Source: Bacteroidales bacterium
GTDB lineage: Bacteria > Bacteroidota > Bacteroidia > Bacteroidales > UBA932
Length of the DNA: 32,822 nt
Assembly (NCBI GenBank): GCA_017550025.1
Contig: JAFYLU010000085.1
Coordinates: 1 to 32,822 of the forward strand
Reading direction: 5' to 3'
A program made the position numbers and the translations under genes. The notes under the pieces are model-generated. The model was not told where the DNA came from. It did no database searches and was given only the letters and a program-made list of their open reading frames with translations. Positions 24,936 through 32,746 of the stretch are shown here, one piece after another. The first letter of the stretch is position 1, and each line of letters opens with the position of its first letter.

Positions 24936-26945
24936 ATGAAACAGCATAAACGGGATCGCATATTTATTTTATACCACAGCATAAATTCGCATGCTGTTCG
25001 CGCCATATCAAATAGGATAGAACAAGAATTGGGTGAAGCATGCTGTACAAGTGCAGTTCTGGATTTCTCTGAACCTACCAGCTTGGCTGAATACACGCAA
25101 GCATGCGATGTCTTCATCTATGTGTATTCATACATCAACTCTCAACTTGAAAACAAATTTTCGGAAACAGTCAGAAATGTGTTCTCAGAAGCAGAGGAAC
25201 TGAACAAACGCATCATATTGATCACATTAGACGACCCTATCGTCCCGAAATACCTATCCAATCTGTATTATCAGCAGATTACTGATATCAATAACCGCAG
25301 TACAATGCAAGTGCTGTACAGCACGCTAAAGTCAAGGTTAGCTGACATCACCATTCAAAAGCGTAATGCCCTGCCTAGAGAGGAATTCAAAGTCGGTAAT
25401 CTATATTATTGTGCCAGAGCAGACAGGCTTTCTGTAGAGATTACTGATAACGATATTGAAGTCCCCACAGATCTCGTTATTGAAGACACCATTAAGTATG
25501 CCGGCTTCAAATATGACATTGTCGGCATTGGTTCAGGGGCATTCGCAGATAACCCCAACATAAAATCCATTGTATTGCCTGACAGCATTACAGAAATTGC
25601 CACTGACCCATTTTCAGGATGTTCGTCAATTGCCAATATTTCTGTCAACGCAGGTAATCCCGTATATGATAGCCGAGAAGACTGCAATGCGCTGATTGAA
25701 ACAGCGACAAATACGCTCCTGCTTGGTAGCAATAATACAATCATCCCCAATAGCATTACCGTCATTGACGACTATGCATTTACTAATTGCGTCTTGCTTG
25801 AATCAATAGCCATTCCTGCGAATGTTGTAAAAATCAAGAGTAGGTTTGAGGGATGCACATCACTTTCACGCATATCTGTCGATGCGGAAAATCCAGTCTA
25901 TGATAGTCGCGAAAACTGCAATGCAATAATTGAAACAGAAACAAACACTCTGATTGTTGCCTGCAATAATTCGATCGTGCCGAATACGATCAAGGAAATA
26001 TCGCCATGGGCTTTTACATCTTTGAATAATGCAACATCATTGAACGTACCTAAGGGATTAAAGTATATTGATTCTAATATATTTAAGGACTTAACCCATT
26101 TAGAGTCCATCAACATTCCTGATACGGTAGAATGGATAGCACACGATGCATTCAGTGGATGCAGTGCAATATCTCAAATATCAGTAGATCCAAATAATCC
26201 ATATTATGACAGTAGGGATAAATGTAACGCAGTAATACTAACAAGGAATGACTCCCTAATTATAGGGTGCAATACCACTAATATTCCTGACACTGTCAGA
26301 CATATCGGCATTATGGCATTTGGAGCATCTACAATGTTGACTAGAATCAACATTCCAAAAAGCGTGCGAAAATTAGGCTTAAATCCCTTCTATAATTGCA
26401 CTTCACTGGACTCTCTATCAGTAGAAAAGGGTAATCCAACCTACGATAGTAGAGGAGGGTGCAACGCAATAATAGAGTCAAAAACAAACAGTCTTTGTAT
26501 TGCATGCAACACTACAGTCATTCCTGGTAATGTAAAGAAAATCAAAACCTATGCTTTTTACAAATGTCAGAAACTTAAATCTGTGGTCATCCCTGATGGT
26601 GTCACTAAAATTGCCAATGACACTTTTTGCAAATGCAGCGAACTAACAAATGTCAATATACCAGAGAGTATTATGAGTATAGGGAAATATGCTTTCGCGT
26701 GGTGTAAATCACTAACCAATATTACTATTCCCAGCACTGTGAGATATCTTAAGGAAGGAGCATTCTATGGATGTGAATCCTTGAAATCAATATTATTTCT
26801 TGGTGATAATTTTGAAAAAATAGGTGTATCTATATTTACCGGAGCAACTAACCTGGAAGCAATCTATATCCCGAAAGGAGCAAAACATAAATTCCAGAGA
26901 TTCATAAAGGAAGGATTTGAGAAACTTATATTCGAAATAGATTAA
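24936..26945 (+). CDS. TIR-like domain fused to BspA-type leucine-rich repeats (first of pair)
   Basis: 669 residues, no signal peptide, so cytoplasmic. Residues about 7-115 form a TIR-type fold: strand RIFILYHS, an acidic CDVFIYVYS strand and LNKRIILITLDD. Aligned to its neighbour by the shared L-N-K block, the catalytic-Glu position is V82 and the Trp four residues before is Thr, so NAD cleavage is unlikely. A linker with ALPREEFKVGNLYY is shared with the neighbour (ALPKEEFEIDGLIY). From about 190 to the end runs an LRR_5 (BspA) array with units such as AFxxCxxLxxIxIPxxVxxI, including four inserts of the form NPxYDSRxxCNAIIExxTNTL. The ORF can begin at TTG 24930, but ATG 24936 is preferred. 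It is AT-rich relative to the core genes and probably a sensor or regulatory partner. Confidence 0.83.
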   Translation: MKQHKRDRIFILYHSINSHAVRAISNRIEQELGEACCTSAVLDFSEPTSLAEYTQACDVFIYVYSYINSQLENKFSETVRNVFSEAEELNKRIILITLDDPIVPKYLSNLYYQQITDINNRSTMQVLYSTLKSRLADITIQKRNALPREEFKVGNLYYCARADRLSVEITDNDIEVPTDLVIEDTIKYAGFKYDIVGIGSGAFADNPNIKSIVLPDSITEIATDPFSGCSSIANISVNAGNPVYDSREDCNALIETATNTLLLGSNNTIIPNSITVIDDYAFTNCVLLESIAIPANVVKIKSRFEGCTSLSRISVDAENPVYDSRENCNAIIETETNTLIVACNNSIVPNTIKEISPWAFTSLNNATSLNVPKGLKYIDSNIFKDLTHLESINIPDTVEWIAHDAFSGCSAISQISVDPNNPYYDSRDKCNAVILTRNDSLIIGCNTTNIPDTVRHIGIMAFGASTMLTRINIPKSVRKLGLNPFYNCTSLDSLSVEKGNPTYDSRGGCNAIIESKTNSLCIACNTTVIPGNVKKIKTYAFYKCQKLKSVVIPDGVTKIANDTFCKCSELTNVNIPESIMSIGKYAFAWCKSLTNITIPSTVRYLKEGAFYGCESLKSILFLGDNFEKIGVSIFTGATNLEAIYIPKGAKHKFQRFIKEGFEKLIFEID

Positions 26946-26951
26946 TTTAAA

Positions 26952-29012
26952 ATGATAGGCAAACGTATTTTCATATCATATAAGCATAACGACATGAAGC
27001 GTGTTCAATGTATACAATCAGACATTGAACACGCTATAAATGAAAAATGCTGGATTGATCAGGAGGGTATTCCCAGCGATGCAAAGTGGGACTCAGAGAT
27101 TTCACATGCTATCGAGGAATGTGATATATTTTTATTCATAAGATCAAAGGAGCATAACGCAATTCGGGATTTCAAGAATGATTGGACCTTTAAGGAAATC
27201 AATTATGCCAGAAAACTGAATAAAACAATTGAAGTTATCAGCATAGACGATTCTCCTTTCCCTGATTGGCTGATTCCTTATGTTAAATCACCGAAAATCA
27301 TTGAAGTGAACAACCCTGAAATGATGCTGGGCTTATGTAACTTCCTTTCTCATTCCCTGAAAGTTGCTGATGAGAAGAAAAGAGAAGCATTACCCAAAGA
27401 AGAGTTTGAGATTGACGGCTTGATTTATGCTGCAGCAGAGGACCAGGTGTCTGTCGTCCTTATAGGTATATGTGAAAATATGAGGGAGCTGGATACAATA
27501 CATTTTCCTTCTTCCATTACCATCAACGGATATAGGTATGCTGTAACTTCAATCGAAAACGGAGCTTTCGATGAATGTCAATCACTTATATACATTGACA
27601 TACCGGCTAGCGTAACGAAGATTGAGGAATATGCATTCTATAATTGCAGACATCTGAATTCCATTACAATATCGGAGAGGATGTCCTGTATATCAAGTAA
27701 CTCGTTATTCGAATGTAATGCATTAGAATCAATCAAAGTATTGAATAATCCGACATATGACAGTAGGAATAATTGCAATGCAATCATTCACACATCGACA
27801 AACACCCTTATTATAGGATGCAAAAAGACGTTCATTCCTGATGATGTAACATCTATCGAGCAGGACGCCTTTAAGGGCTGTACTACAATTGAAACAGTTG
27901 TTATTCCTAAGAACTTAGTCTCAATTCCTGAAAGTACATTTGATACATGCCAATTTCTGACAAACCTGTCAGTACATGAGGAGAACCCTATCTATGGGAG
28001 TCTAGATGGTGGAAATTCGCTCTTGAACAAAGATACTGACACTCTCATCTTCGTCTGTCACTCAGATAGTATATCTCCAATTGAAATACCGAGTACAATC
28101 AAAAGCATTCGTCAAGAAGCTTTTGATCTCCGTCATTGCAAAATGATATCTGCTATTAGTGTAGATAAAACAAATTCAGTTTATGACAGTCGCAATGACT
28201 GCAATGCCATTATCGAGAGTTCAACAAATACACTGATTCTAGGATGCTCTAGCACTGTCATACCAGAAAGCGTTTCCGTTATCGGGGACAAAGCATTCAA
28301 ACAGGGATTTTTCTATAGTCCGGTAGATTACAACTATGCTGAGAAAAAAGGTCTGTTCTTCGATGATGCATATATTCCCGACAACATCATAAGAATTGGC
28401 GACTTTGCTTTCATGGATTGCGGTAGCAATTATAAATTTGACTTATATCTCTCAGATAAGGTCACTCATATTGGTAAAGGGGCCTTTTATAATTGTGATT
28501 TCATCTTATCACTGAAACTACCCGAAAGTCTTATATACATAGGAGATTATGCATTCTATGGATGTTGGGAAATAGATTCATTGTTCATACCTGCAAACGT
28601 TGCAGAAATTGGAGATCAAATATGTGAGAGCAAGTATCTAGAAAAGATTTCAGTAGATGTCAATAACTGTAATTATGATAGTAGAAACAACTGTAATGCT
28701 ATTATCGAAACCAAAACAGGAACATTGATTCTGGGATGTGCGAAATCCAAGATTCCACATGGAGTAAAGGTTATCGGAAGCAGAGCGTTTGCAGATTGTT
28801 GTCTTACCACTATTACTATTCCCAATAGCGTAGTCAGAGTTTGTGAAGAAGCTTTTGTCGGATGTTTAGAACTGGAAAATATCGAATTTACTGGAACAGT
28901 CGAACAATGGATATCCATTGATAAAAATGTTTCCTGGATGATAGATATACCTGTAGAAAAGATTCGATGCATTGATGGGGATGTTTATATCACAGAAGAT
29001 ACTCTGTCGTAG
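26952..29012 (+). CDS. TIR domain fused to BspA-type leucine-rich repeats (second of pair)
   Basis: 686 residues, no signal peptide. The TIR domain (about 4-125) is well formed: RIFISYKHND at the first strand, CWIDQEGIPSDAKWDSEISHAIEECDIFLFI over the BB-loop region, then W78 and E82 in WTFKEINYA. These align with the W...KE block of NAD-cleaving TIRs such as SARM1. After the ALPKEEFEIDGLIY linker, an LRR_5 array spans about 180-670, again with four inserts of the NPxYDSRxxCNAII type (one degenerate). TIR enzymes cleave NAD+ or make signalling nucleotides, and LRRs usually recognise ligands, so an immune or self-recognition receptor is the main hypothesis. It starts 6 bases after its partner's stop; no other gene shares the operon. 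It lacks the NTPase module of true NLR proteins. Confidence 0.87.
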   Translation: MIGKRIFISYKHNDMKRVQCIQSDIEHAINEKCWIDQEGIPSDAKWDSEISHAIEECDIFLFIRSKEHNAIRDFKNDWTFKEINYARKLNKTIEVISIDDSPFPDWLIPYVKSPKIIEVNNPEMMLGLCNFLSHSLKVADEKKREALPKEEFEIDGLIYAAAEDQVSVVLIGICENMRELDTIHFPSSITINGYRYAVTSIENGAFDECQSLIYIDIPASVTKIEEYAFYNCRHLNSITISERMSCISSNSLFECNALESIKVLNNPTYDSRNNCNAIIHTSTNTLIIGCKKTFIPDDVTSIEQDAFKGCTTIETVVIPKNLVSIPESTFDTCQFLTNLSVHEENPIYGSLDGGNSLLNKDTDTLIFVCHSDSISPIEIPSTIKSIRQEAFDLRHCKMISAISVDKTNSVYDSRNDCNAIIESSTNTLILGCSSTVIPESVSVIGDKAFKQGFFYSPVDYNYAEKKGLFFDDAYIPDNIIRIGDFAFMDCGSNYKFDLYLSDKVTHIGKGAFYNCDFILSLKLPESLIYIGDYAFYGCWEIDSLFIPANVAEIGDQICESKYLEKISVDVNNCNYDSRNNCNAIIETKTGTLILGCAKSKIPHGVKVIGSRAFADCCLTTITIPNSVVRVCEEAFVGCLELENIEFTGTVEQWISIDKNVSWMIDIPVEKIRCIDGDVYITEDTLS

Positions 29013-29070
29013 GCCATAATGGTTATATTGATATCCATATTAGCACAATCCTTGTCCCCTGTTCGGTTAT

Positions 29071-29112
29071 CAAGCAACAGTACAACCCAATGGTAGGTTG
29101 TACTGTTACTTG
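29071..29112. repeat. 17-bp inverted repeat around 8-bp spacer at the right edge of the islet (attR-like)
   Basis: The arms at 29071-29087 and 29096-29112 pair over 17 positions with one mismatch, around CAATGGTA (29088-29095). The inner six bases of each arm (ACAACC and GGTTGT) and 7 of 8 spacer bases match the intact GGGtGRT gene at 24514-24533, where the complementarity stops after 6 bp. The left arm is therefore an inverted copy of relic coding sequence. Confidence 0.7.
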
Positions 29113-29147
29113 TGCGGTTGACGTTGCTTACTGCGCTTAATAAGTAA
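29084..29147 (+). pseudogene. Relic of the GGGtGRT gene 3' end, copy 2
   Basis: It corresponds to the last 21 codons (NPMVG to the stop) of the gene at 23568-24578. Two 18-base blocks are identical, the middle differs, and one extra T before ACTGCGCTT shifts the frame. Its internal codons (GTT, GCT) are closer to the native bias than the present tail of the intact gene, so it may descend from the original end. It is followed by a GGGAGGGA/TCCCTCCC hairpin. Confidence 0.8.
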
Positions 29148-29152
29148 TCACA

Positions 29153-29184
29153 GGGAGGGACGGTTGAAAAACTAAATCCCTCCC
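29153..29184 (+). terminator. Hairpin after relic copy 2
   Basis: GGGAGGGA (29153-29160) pairs with TCCCTCCC (29177-29184) across a 16-base loop. No T run follows. By position it looks like the decayed terminator of relic copy 2. Confidence 0.45.
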
Positions 29185-29206
29185 AACTACGACTGTTCAC
29201 TACGAG

Positions 29207-29236
29207 ACATCCGTGGCGACTGCCCTCAGCAAGTAA
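29207..29236 (+). pseudogene. Relic of the GGGtGRT gene 3' end, copy 3
   Basis: It reads as TSVATALSK then stop, matching the VATALNK ending of the intact gene. GTGGCGACTGC and AAGTAA are identical to it. Only about eight codons remain recognisable. A strong terminator follows at 29256, as expected for the displaced original end of the gene. Confidence 0.6.
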
Positions 29237-29255
29237 TTAACTGCTACTTAATATG

Positions 29256-29292
29256 ATAAGGGAATGGTTTTTCACCATTCCCTTATTTTTTT
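29256..29292 (+). terminator. Strong Rho-independent terminator after relic copy 3
   Basis: A perfect 13-bp stem (29256-29268 with 29274-29286) is followed by a run of seven T. No intact gene reads into it from nearby except the TIR-LRR pair, so it now ends that operon and may once have ended the GGGtGRT operon. Confidence 0.88.
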
Positions 29293-29323
29293 GTTGCCCG
29301 GTTCCCCGGTCTGTCCCGTACTG

Positions 29324-29737
29324 TCAAGTCTTCCCAAGTACTTCCCAGAACTGATGAGAGATGGGTGATAATGAGGTCTGACCAGAGGTGGTTAAGATGG
29401 AGTGGAATAGGGTCTTTTCCACAACCGGCATCCACAGCACCAGATTGACGCGGTCTGTGAATAAGGGGATGGTAGCCTTTGCGAATATGTCCAGCGTAAG
29501 GTCCTCTGTCAGACCGTAACCCTTTGTACTCATGAACCAGTCTCCATACAGCTCGACCTTGAACTCAGAAGATGTACTTCCGTCAGACATGTCCGGTACA
29601 GGGAAGGCATTCGGACCGAAATATCCGGGAGCGACGAGCGAAGGGGTGCTGAGGTCAGGCTTTGCTATGACGGTCTGAGCCGTCATGACCGCAGCATCGC
29701 ATATAAACATGACTATAAGTACGGATATTTTTTTCAT
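29324..29737 (-). CDS. Truncated exported envelope protein
   Basis: 137 residues from ATG 29737 (an in-frame GTG lies 3 codons upstream). A signal peptide (KKISVLIVMFICDAAVMTAQ) is followed by the mature start ...PSLVAPGYFGPNAFPVPDMSDG and a strand KVELYGDWF. These resemble the beginning of Bacteroidales envelope proteins that continue much longer, with DIFAKATIPLFTDRVNLVLWMPVVE as a conserved block. After that block the sequence loses recognisable pattern and stops, so this is most likely the first third of a gene cut off by rearrangement. Family function is unknown to me. No partner gene is adjacent. Confidence 0.55.
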   Translation of the reverse strand: MKKISVLIVMFICDAAVMTAQTVIAKPDLSTPSLVAPGYFGPNAFPVPDMSDGSTSSEFKVELYGDWFMSTKGYGLTEDLTLDIFAKATIPLFTDRVNLVLWMPVVEKTLFHSILTTSGQTSLSPISHQFWEVLGKT

Positions 29738-29914
29738 TTCGGCCACCCTCTCAACTTAATGTATTTAGAACTCCTACAAATTTCGCAAATGATTTTCAAA
29801 TGGTCAATTGGTTTAGGACTCTTCTACATATGAAATAAGAGGTGCCGTAATCATTGCCCTTGAGGACAACAAGTACTTTATGAACTGATGTAACCACAAA
29901 AAAACACATACGCT

Positions 29915-30157
29915 ATGAGAAAGTTTTACACCCTGGCCGGTATCCTCTCCCTCTCGGAGGATGAAAAGGAATTGATCAACCAGCAGGCCCAGGTAGGTGA
30001 TCCTGTCGCATGTTACAAACTGGCGGAAATCTATCTGCATCTCCATGAATGCGAGGATTATGTATCATCTGCGCACGAGCTTCTGCAGAAGGCGAGCGAA
30101 GGCGGTGTAGCAGATGCTGACGCCACTATAGCGATCATGATGTTGCGAGATGGATGA
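29915..30157 (+). CDS. Sel1-repeat fragment
   Basis: 80 residues. After an N-terminus YTLAGILSLSEDEKELINQQA comes one and a half Sel1-type units: A-x-x-GD-x-x-A-x-Y-K-LA-x-x-Y and LLQKASEGG-x-ADA-x-A-x-I-A-I-M. Full members continue with many more units; here the frame stops after MMLRDG. It overlaps the next ORF by 8 bases (ATGGATGA), and that ORF encodes an unrelated protein type, so the junction looks like a deletion fusing two genes in different frames. Whether the fragment is expressed is unknown. Confidence 0.5.
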   Translation: MRKFYTLAGILSLSEDEKELINQQAQVGDPVACYKLAEIYLHLHECEDYVSSAHELLQKASEGGVADADATIAIMMLRDG

Positions 30158-31832
30158 TCTGCTGGGTGATGATAATAATGGAGGAGAAGCAGGTGTGATG
30201 TCCTGGTATATTGATGCGGTTACCGAGAGGTCAGTATCATTTACGGGACGTCTTGATGTACCAGTAGAGGACTTATCGTTCAGTCAGGTTACAGTATATT
30301 ATTCTGATTCGATTAATTTCAATATCAACGATGCTCGAAAAGTGTCGACAACAACGTTCGATGCCGATTGTAAATTCACGATTGTCGTCACCGACCTGAA
30401 ACCGAATGTGAAGTATAACTATTGCCTGGTTGCGGAGGTGAAATCGGAAAAGATATGTGGTGATGTAAAGACTTTTACTACGGCTTTCCTGTACGAACAG
30501 ACCTTGAATGCAGCGACGGCAATTACTTATAGAGAAGCTGTCATTTCTGGAAAAATCAGTTTATCTTATGAAAAATTCGGTGATTTATGGTGCGGCATTG
30601 AGTATAGTACATCAGAGGATTTTACATCAGATGTTATGAAACAGAACGTAGTGGAGATTGATAGTGAGAATAATTTCAGCATCAAAATAACTTCCCTTAC
30701 TCCTTCGACAACCTATTACTATCGTTTATTCATTATAAGGACGAATGGTGTTACGGTTAATGGAGATCCGATGTCCTTCAAGACCTTGCCGCATCCTTAT
30801 GAATGTTCATCCGATTTGGATGTTTCATCTGCAACAGACTTGTCTTCCTCAGCTTCCGCGAACTGTTACATCGTGTCTGAATCCGGTCTTTATAAGTTTA
30901 AAACTGTTCAGGGTAACAGTATGGCAGCCGTCTGTGGTGTCGTTTCACCTTCGATACTCTGGGAGACATATGGAACATCAGAAGAACCAGAATGTTTAGA
31001 TTTGATTAAAGCATTCTGCTACAAGGATGGCTATATTGCCTTCCAGACTGCAGATGCTTTCAGGGAGGGAAATGCCGTCATCGCAGCTAAGGACGTAGAC
31101 GGAAACATTCTGTGGTCATGGCACATATGGTTTACCGACCTTCCAAAGGGGCAGATATATTTCAACAATGCCGGCACTGTGATGGATCGCAACCTGGGAG
31201 CTACGTCCGCTACTCCAGGTGACGCGGGTGCTCTCGGTCTTTTTTATCAGTGGGGTAGGAAGGATCCGTTCCTGGGGTCTTCGTCCATCAGCAGTGGTAT
31301 AACTGCGAAATCAACCATAAACTGGCCGTTACCTGTTTCATCAGATTCTTATATAGGTACGATCGATTACACTGTTGCCAACCCTACCACAGTCATAGCT
31401 TATAATAGTAAAAATTACGATTGGTATTATACCGGTTCAGAGTCAGCAGATAATCCCCGTTGGTCTACATCAGATAAGACTAAGTCAATATACGACCCAT
31501 GTCCGGCAGGTTGGCGCGTTCTTGAGGGAGATGGTGTATGGTGTAAGGCTTTGGGCTGGTCGTTAAATTTTGATGATTTTTACGATAACTCCAACGAAGG
31601 TCTGAACTTTTCCGGCAAGTTCGGTTCTTACCAGACCATCTGGTATCCTGCTTCGGGTTATCTCGACGAGTTAGGCGGTCTTTGGGTTGTTGGTGAGGCC
31701 GGTTACTATTGGTCTACCACATCTTTTAGCAATTTCATGCACTGCATGGGCTTCAATTACTCTGGCGTCATCGATCCGTTGTCCTACAGCTATCTTGCTT
31801 GCGGTATGTCTGTCCGTTGTCTTCAAGAATGA
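30150..31832 (+). CDS. FN3 / FISUMP-type protein lacking its signal peptide
   Basis: 560 residues. Two fibronectin-III-like domains lie at about 17-105 and 118-205 (V-x-Y-x-L-x-x-x marks in PNVKYNYCLVAE and PSTTYYYRLFI). A C-terminal domain of the Fibrobacter succinogenes major paralogous type follows: DRNLGA (from 346), GLFYQWGRKDPF, YDPCPAGWRV (448-457), the GYYWSTTS block and the ending CGMSVRCLQE. Relatives are secreted or surface lipoproteins. Here no signal peptide or lipobox exists: an in-frame TGA lies 10 bases before the ATG, and the Sel1 fragment occupies the upstream DNA. It could only be translated by coupling and would stay in the cytoplasm, so it is probably a 5'-truncated relic. 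Confidence 0.65.
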   Translation: MDDLLGDDNNGGEAGVMSWYIDAVTERSVSFTGRLDVPVEDLSFSQVTVYYSDSINFNINDARKVSTTTFDADCKFTIVVTDLKPNVKYNYCLVAEVKSEKICGDVKTFTTAFLYEQTLNAATAITYREAVISGKISLSYEKFGDLWCGIEYSTSEDFTSDVMKQNVVEIDSENNFSIKITSLTPSTTYYYRLFIIRTNGVTVNGDPMSFKTLPHPYECSSDLDVSSATDLSSSASANCYIVSESGLYKFKTVQGNSMAAVCGVVSPSILWETYGTSEEPECLDLIKAFCYKDGYIAFQTADAFREGNAVIAAKDVDGNILWSWHIWFTDLPKGQIYFNNAGTVMDRNLGATSATPGDAGALGLFYQWGRKDPFLGSSSISSGITAKSTINWPLPVSSDSYIGTIDYTVANPTTVIAYNSKNYDWYYTGSESADNPRWSTSDKTKSIYDPCPAGWRVLEGDGVWCKALGWSLNFDDFYDNSNEGLNFSGKFGSYQTIWYPASGYLDELGGLWVVGEAGYYWSTTSFSNFMHCMGFNYSGVIDPLSYSYLACGMSVRCLQE

Positions 31833-31853
31833 GTCGGAGCATAGAATACCCTC

Positions 31854-32583
31854 TTATCTCTTCAGTTTCAGCATCTGTTCGATCAGCGCATCGGCAAATA
31901 TCCTGTGTCCTTCCTCATTAGGATGGACAGCCCTGCCGTCAGTATCGGCAAAAAGACTTGGGTCTGTGTGTGGGTTCAGACCGGACAGGGTGTACATGTC
32001 TATGTATGGGATAGAGTAGTATTCGCAAGCTTCGATGATGGCGTCGCGATAATCCATCAGCGTCTTTCCTTCGGCATTGGTGGCGTCCGGATCCAGGCAG
32101 TCCCACGTTCCTCCACTGGTACCCTTAGGCTGTTTTCTTTTGATCGGGGGCAGGAAGATTATGTCCTTGTCTTTGTATGTGTCGCAGAAGGTTTCATTCG
32201 GAGCATTCTTGTCCGTAGGGACCGACATGTAGACTACGCAGTCTTCAGGGTTTACCTCTTCATATTTGAAACATACGGTCAGGTATGCTGCATTATATGG
32301 GGCGGTAGCTGTGAAATCGATTACCTCACTGGTGAAATTCTTGTTGGATATTCCCTTGCCGTCCTTGTCCAGCCACCATCCTCTTCGGCCGTATGGAACT
32401 TTTATTTCGCATCCTCCTACAACCGAGATTTTGCAATAAGTGAAATATGCCGGGTATGAATAGTCTATATTTGGACGATGCCGGTGGGGCACCTTTGTGG
32501 ACTAACTCCACGCCATCAGATTCCAGGAGGTTGGCATCAGGGTCTATGCTTTCAAGATTCTCTCTGTTTCCAGATCTGTTTTG
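31854..32583 (-). pseudogene. SGNH/GDSL hydrolase, 5'-truncated and frameshifted
   Basis: The open frame 31854-32492 (212 residues) contains the second half of a lipase/esterase-type SGNH protein. A sugar-binding-like part GRRGWWLDKDGKGISN, a segment YRDAIIEACEYYSIPYIDMY, and the catalytic block with Asp and His, DGRAVHPNEEGHRIFADAL, are visible. The GDS nucleophile block near the N-terminus is missing. A second frame upstream (to about 32583), reading ENLESIDPDANLLESDGVELVH, looks like the preceding part, so a frameshift near 32450-32490 is likely. That frame also has a stop at 32584-32586. Not expected to be active. Confidence 0.5.
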
Positions 32584-32593
32584 CTAGGATTGA

Positions 32594-32746
32594 CTGGAAA
32601 GCCAGGATATATACGAGACGTTGGCTAAATTGCCTGAGCAGACCAGAGCTTATGTCCATGCTTGTAATCTGCCGGAAGACGTGATAAGACTATATAAAAG
32701 GAAGGCTAGGGAGTCATTCCGGACCCGTGATGTGAACCCGTTATAG
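32594..32746 (+). pseudogene. Orphan C-terminal coding fragment
   Basis: Fifty codons open from a TGA (32591-32593) to TAG (32744-32746), with no ATG. The composition looks protein-like: LAKLPEQTRAYVHACNLPEDV followed by a basic tail. I do not recognise the family. It is probably the end of a gene whose beginning has been lost, consistent with the decayed genes beside it. Confidence 0.3.

Larger units (their letters stand above)
24514..29147 (+). mobile_element. Putative genomic islet inserted at the 3' end of the GGGtGRT gene, carrying the TIR-LRR pair
   Basis: The interval is bounded by direct repeats of the GGGtGRT 3' end: intact copy to 24578, degenerate copy at 29084-29147. Within the repeats, ATGGTAGGTTGTACTGTT and ACTGCGCTTAATAAGTAA are identical 18-mers. 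At the left edge ACAACC and GGTTGT flank an 8-base spacer CTATGGTA; at the right edge longer arms flank CAATGGTA. An inverted repeat around an 8-bp spacer is the layout of a tyrosine-recombinase core site. The cargo is more AT-rich than the flanks, and the last 12 codons of the intact gene have foreign codon use. No integrase lies inside, so movement would need help in trans, or the integrase has been lost. Boundaries are approximate. Confidence 0.5.

Noticed and set aside
25650-28740. LRR proteins as surface adhesins like classical BspA
   Set aside because: Neither protein has a signal peptide, lipobox or sorting domain, and each starts with an intracellular-type TIR domain, so surface display is unlikely.
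24579-29083. A complete integrative element with its own integrase
   Set aside because: Apart from the two TIR-LRR genes I see no frame resembling a recombinase, transposase, relaxase or replication protein in the interval.
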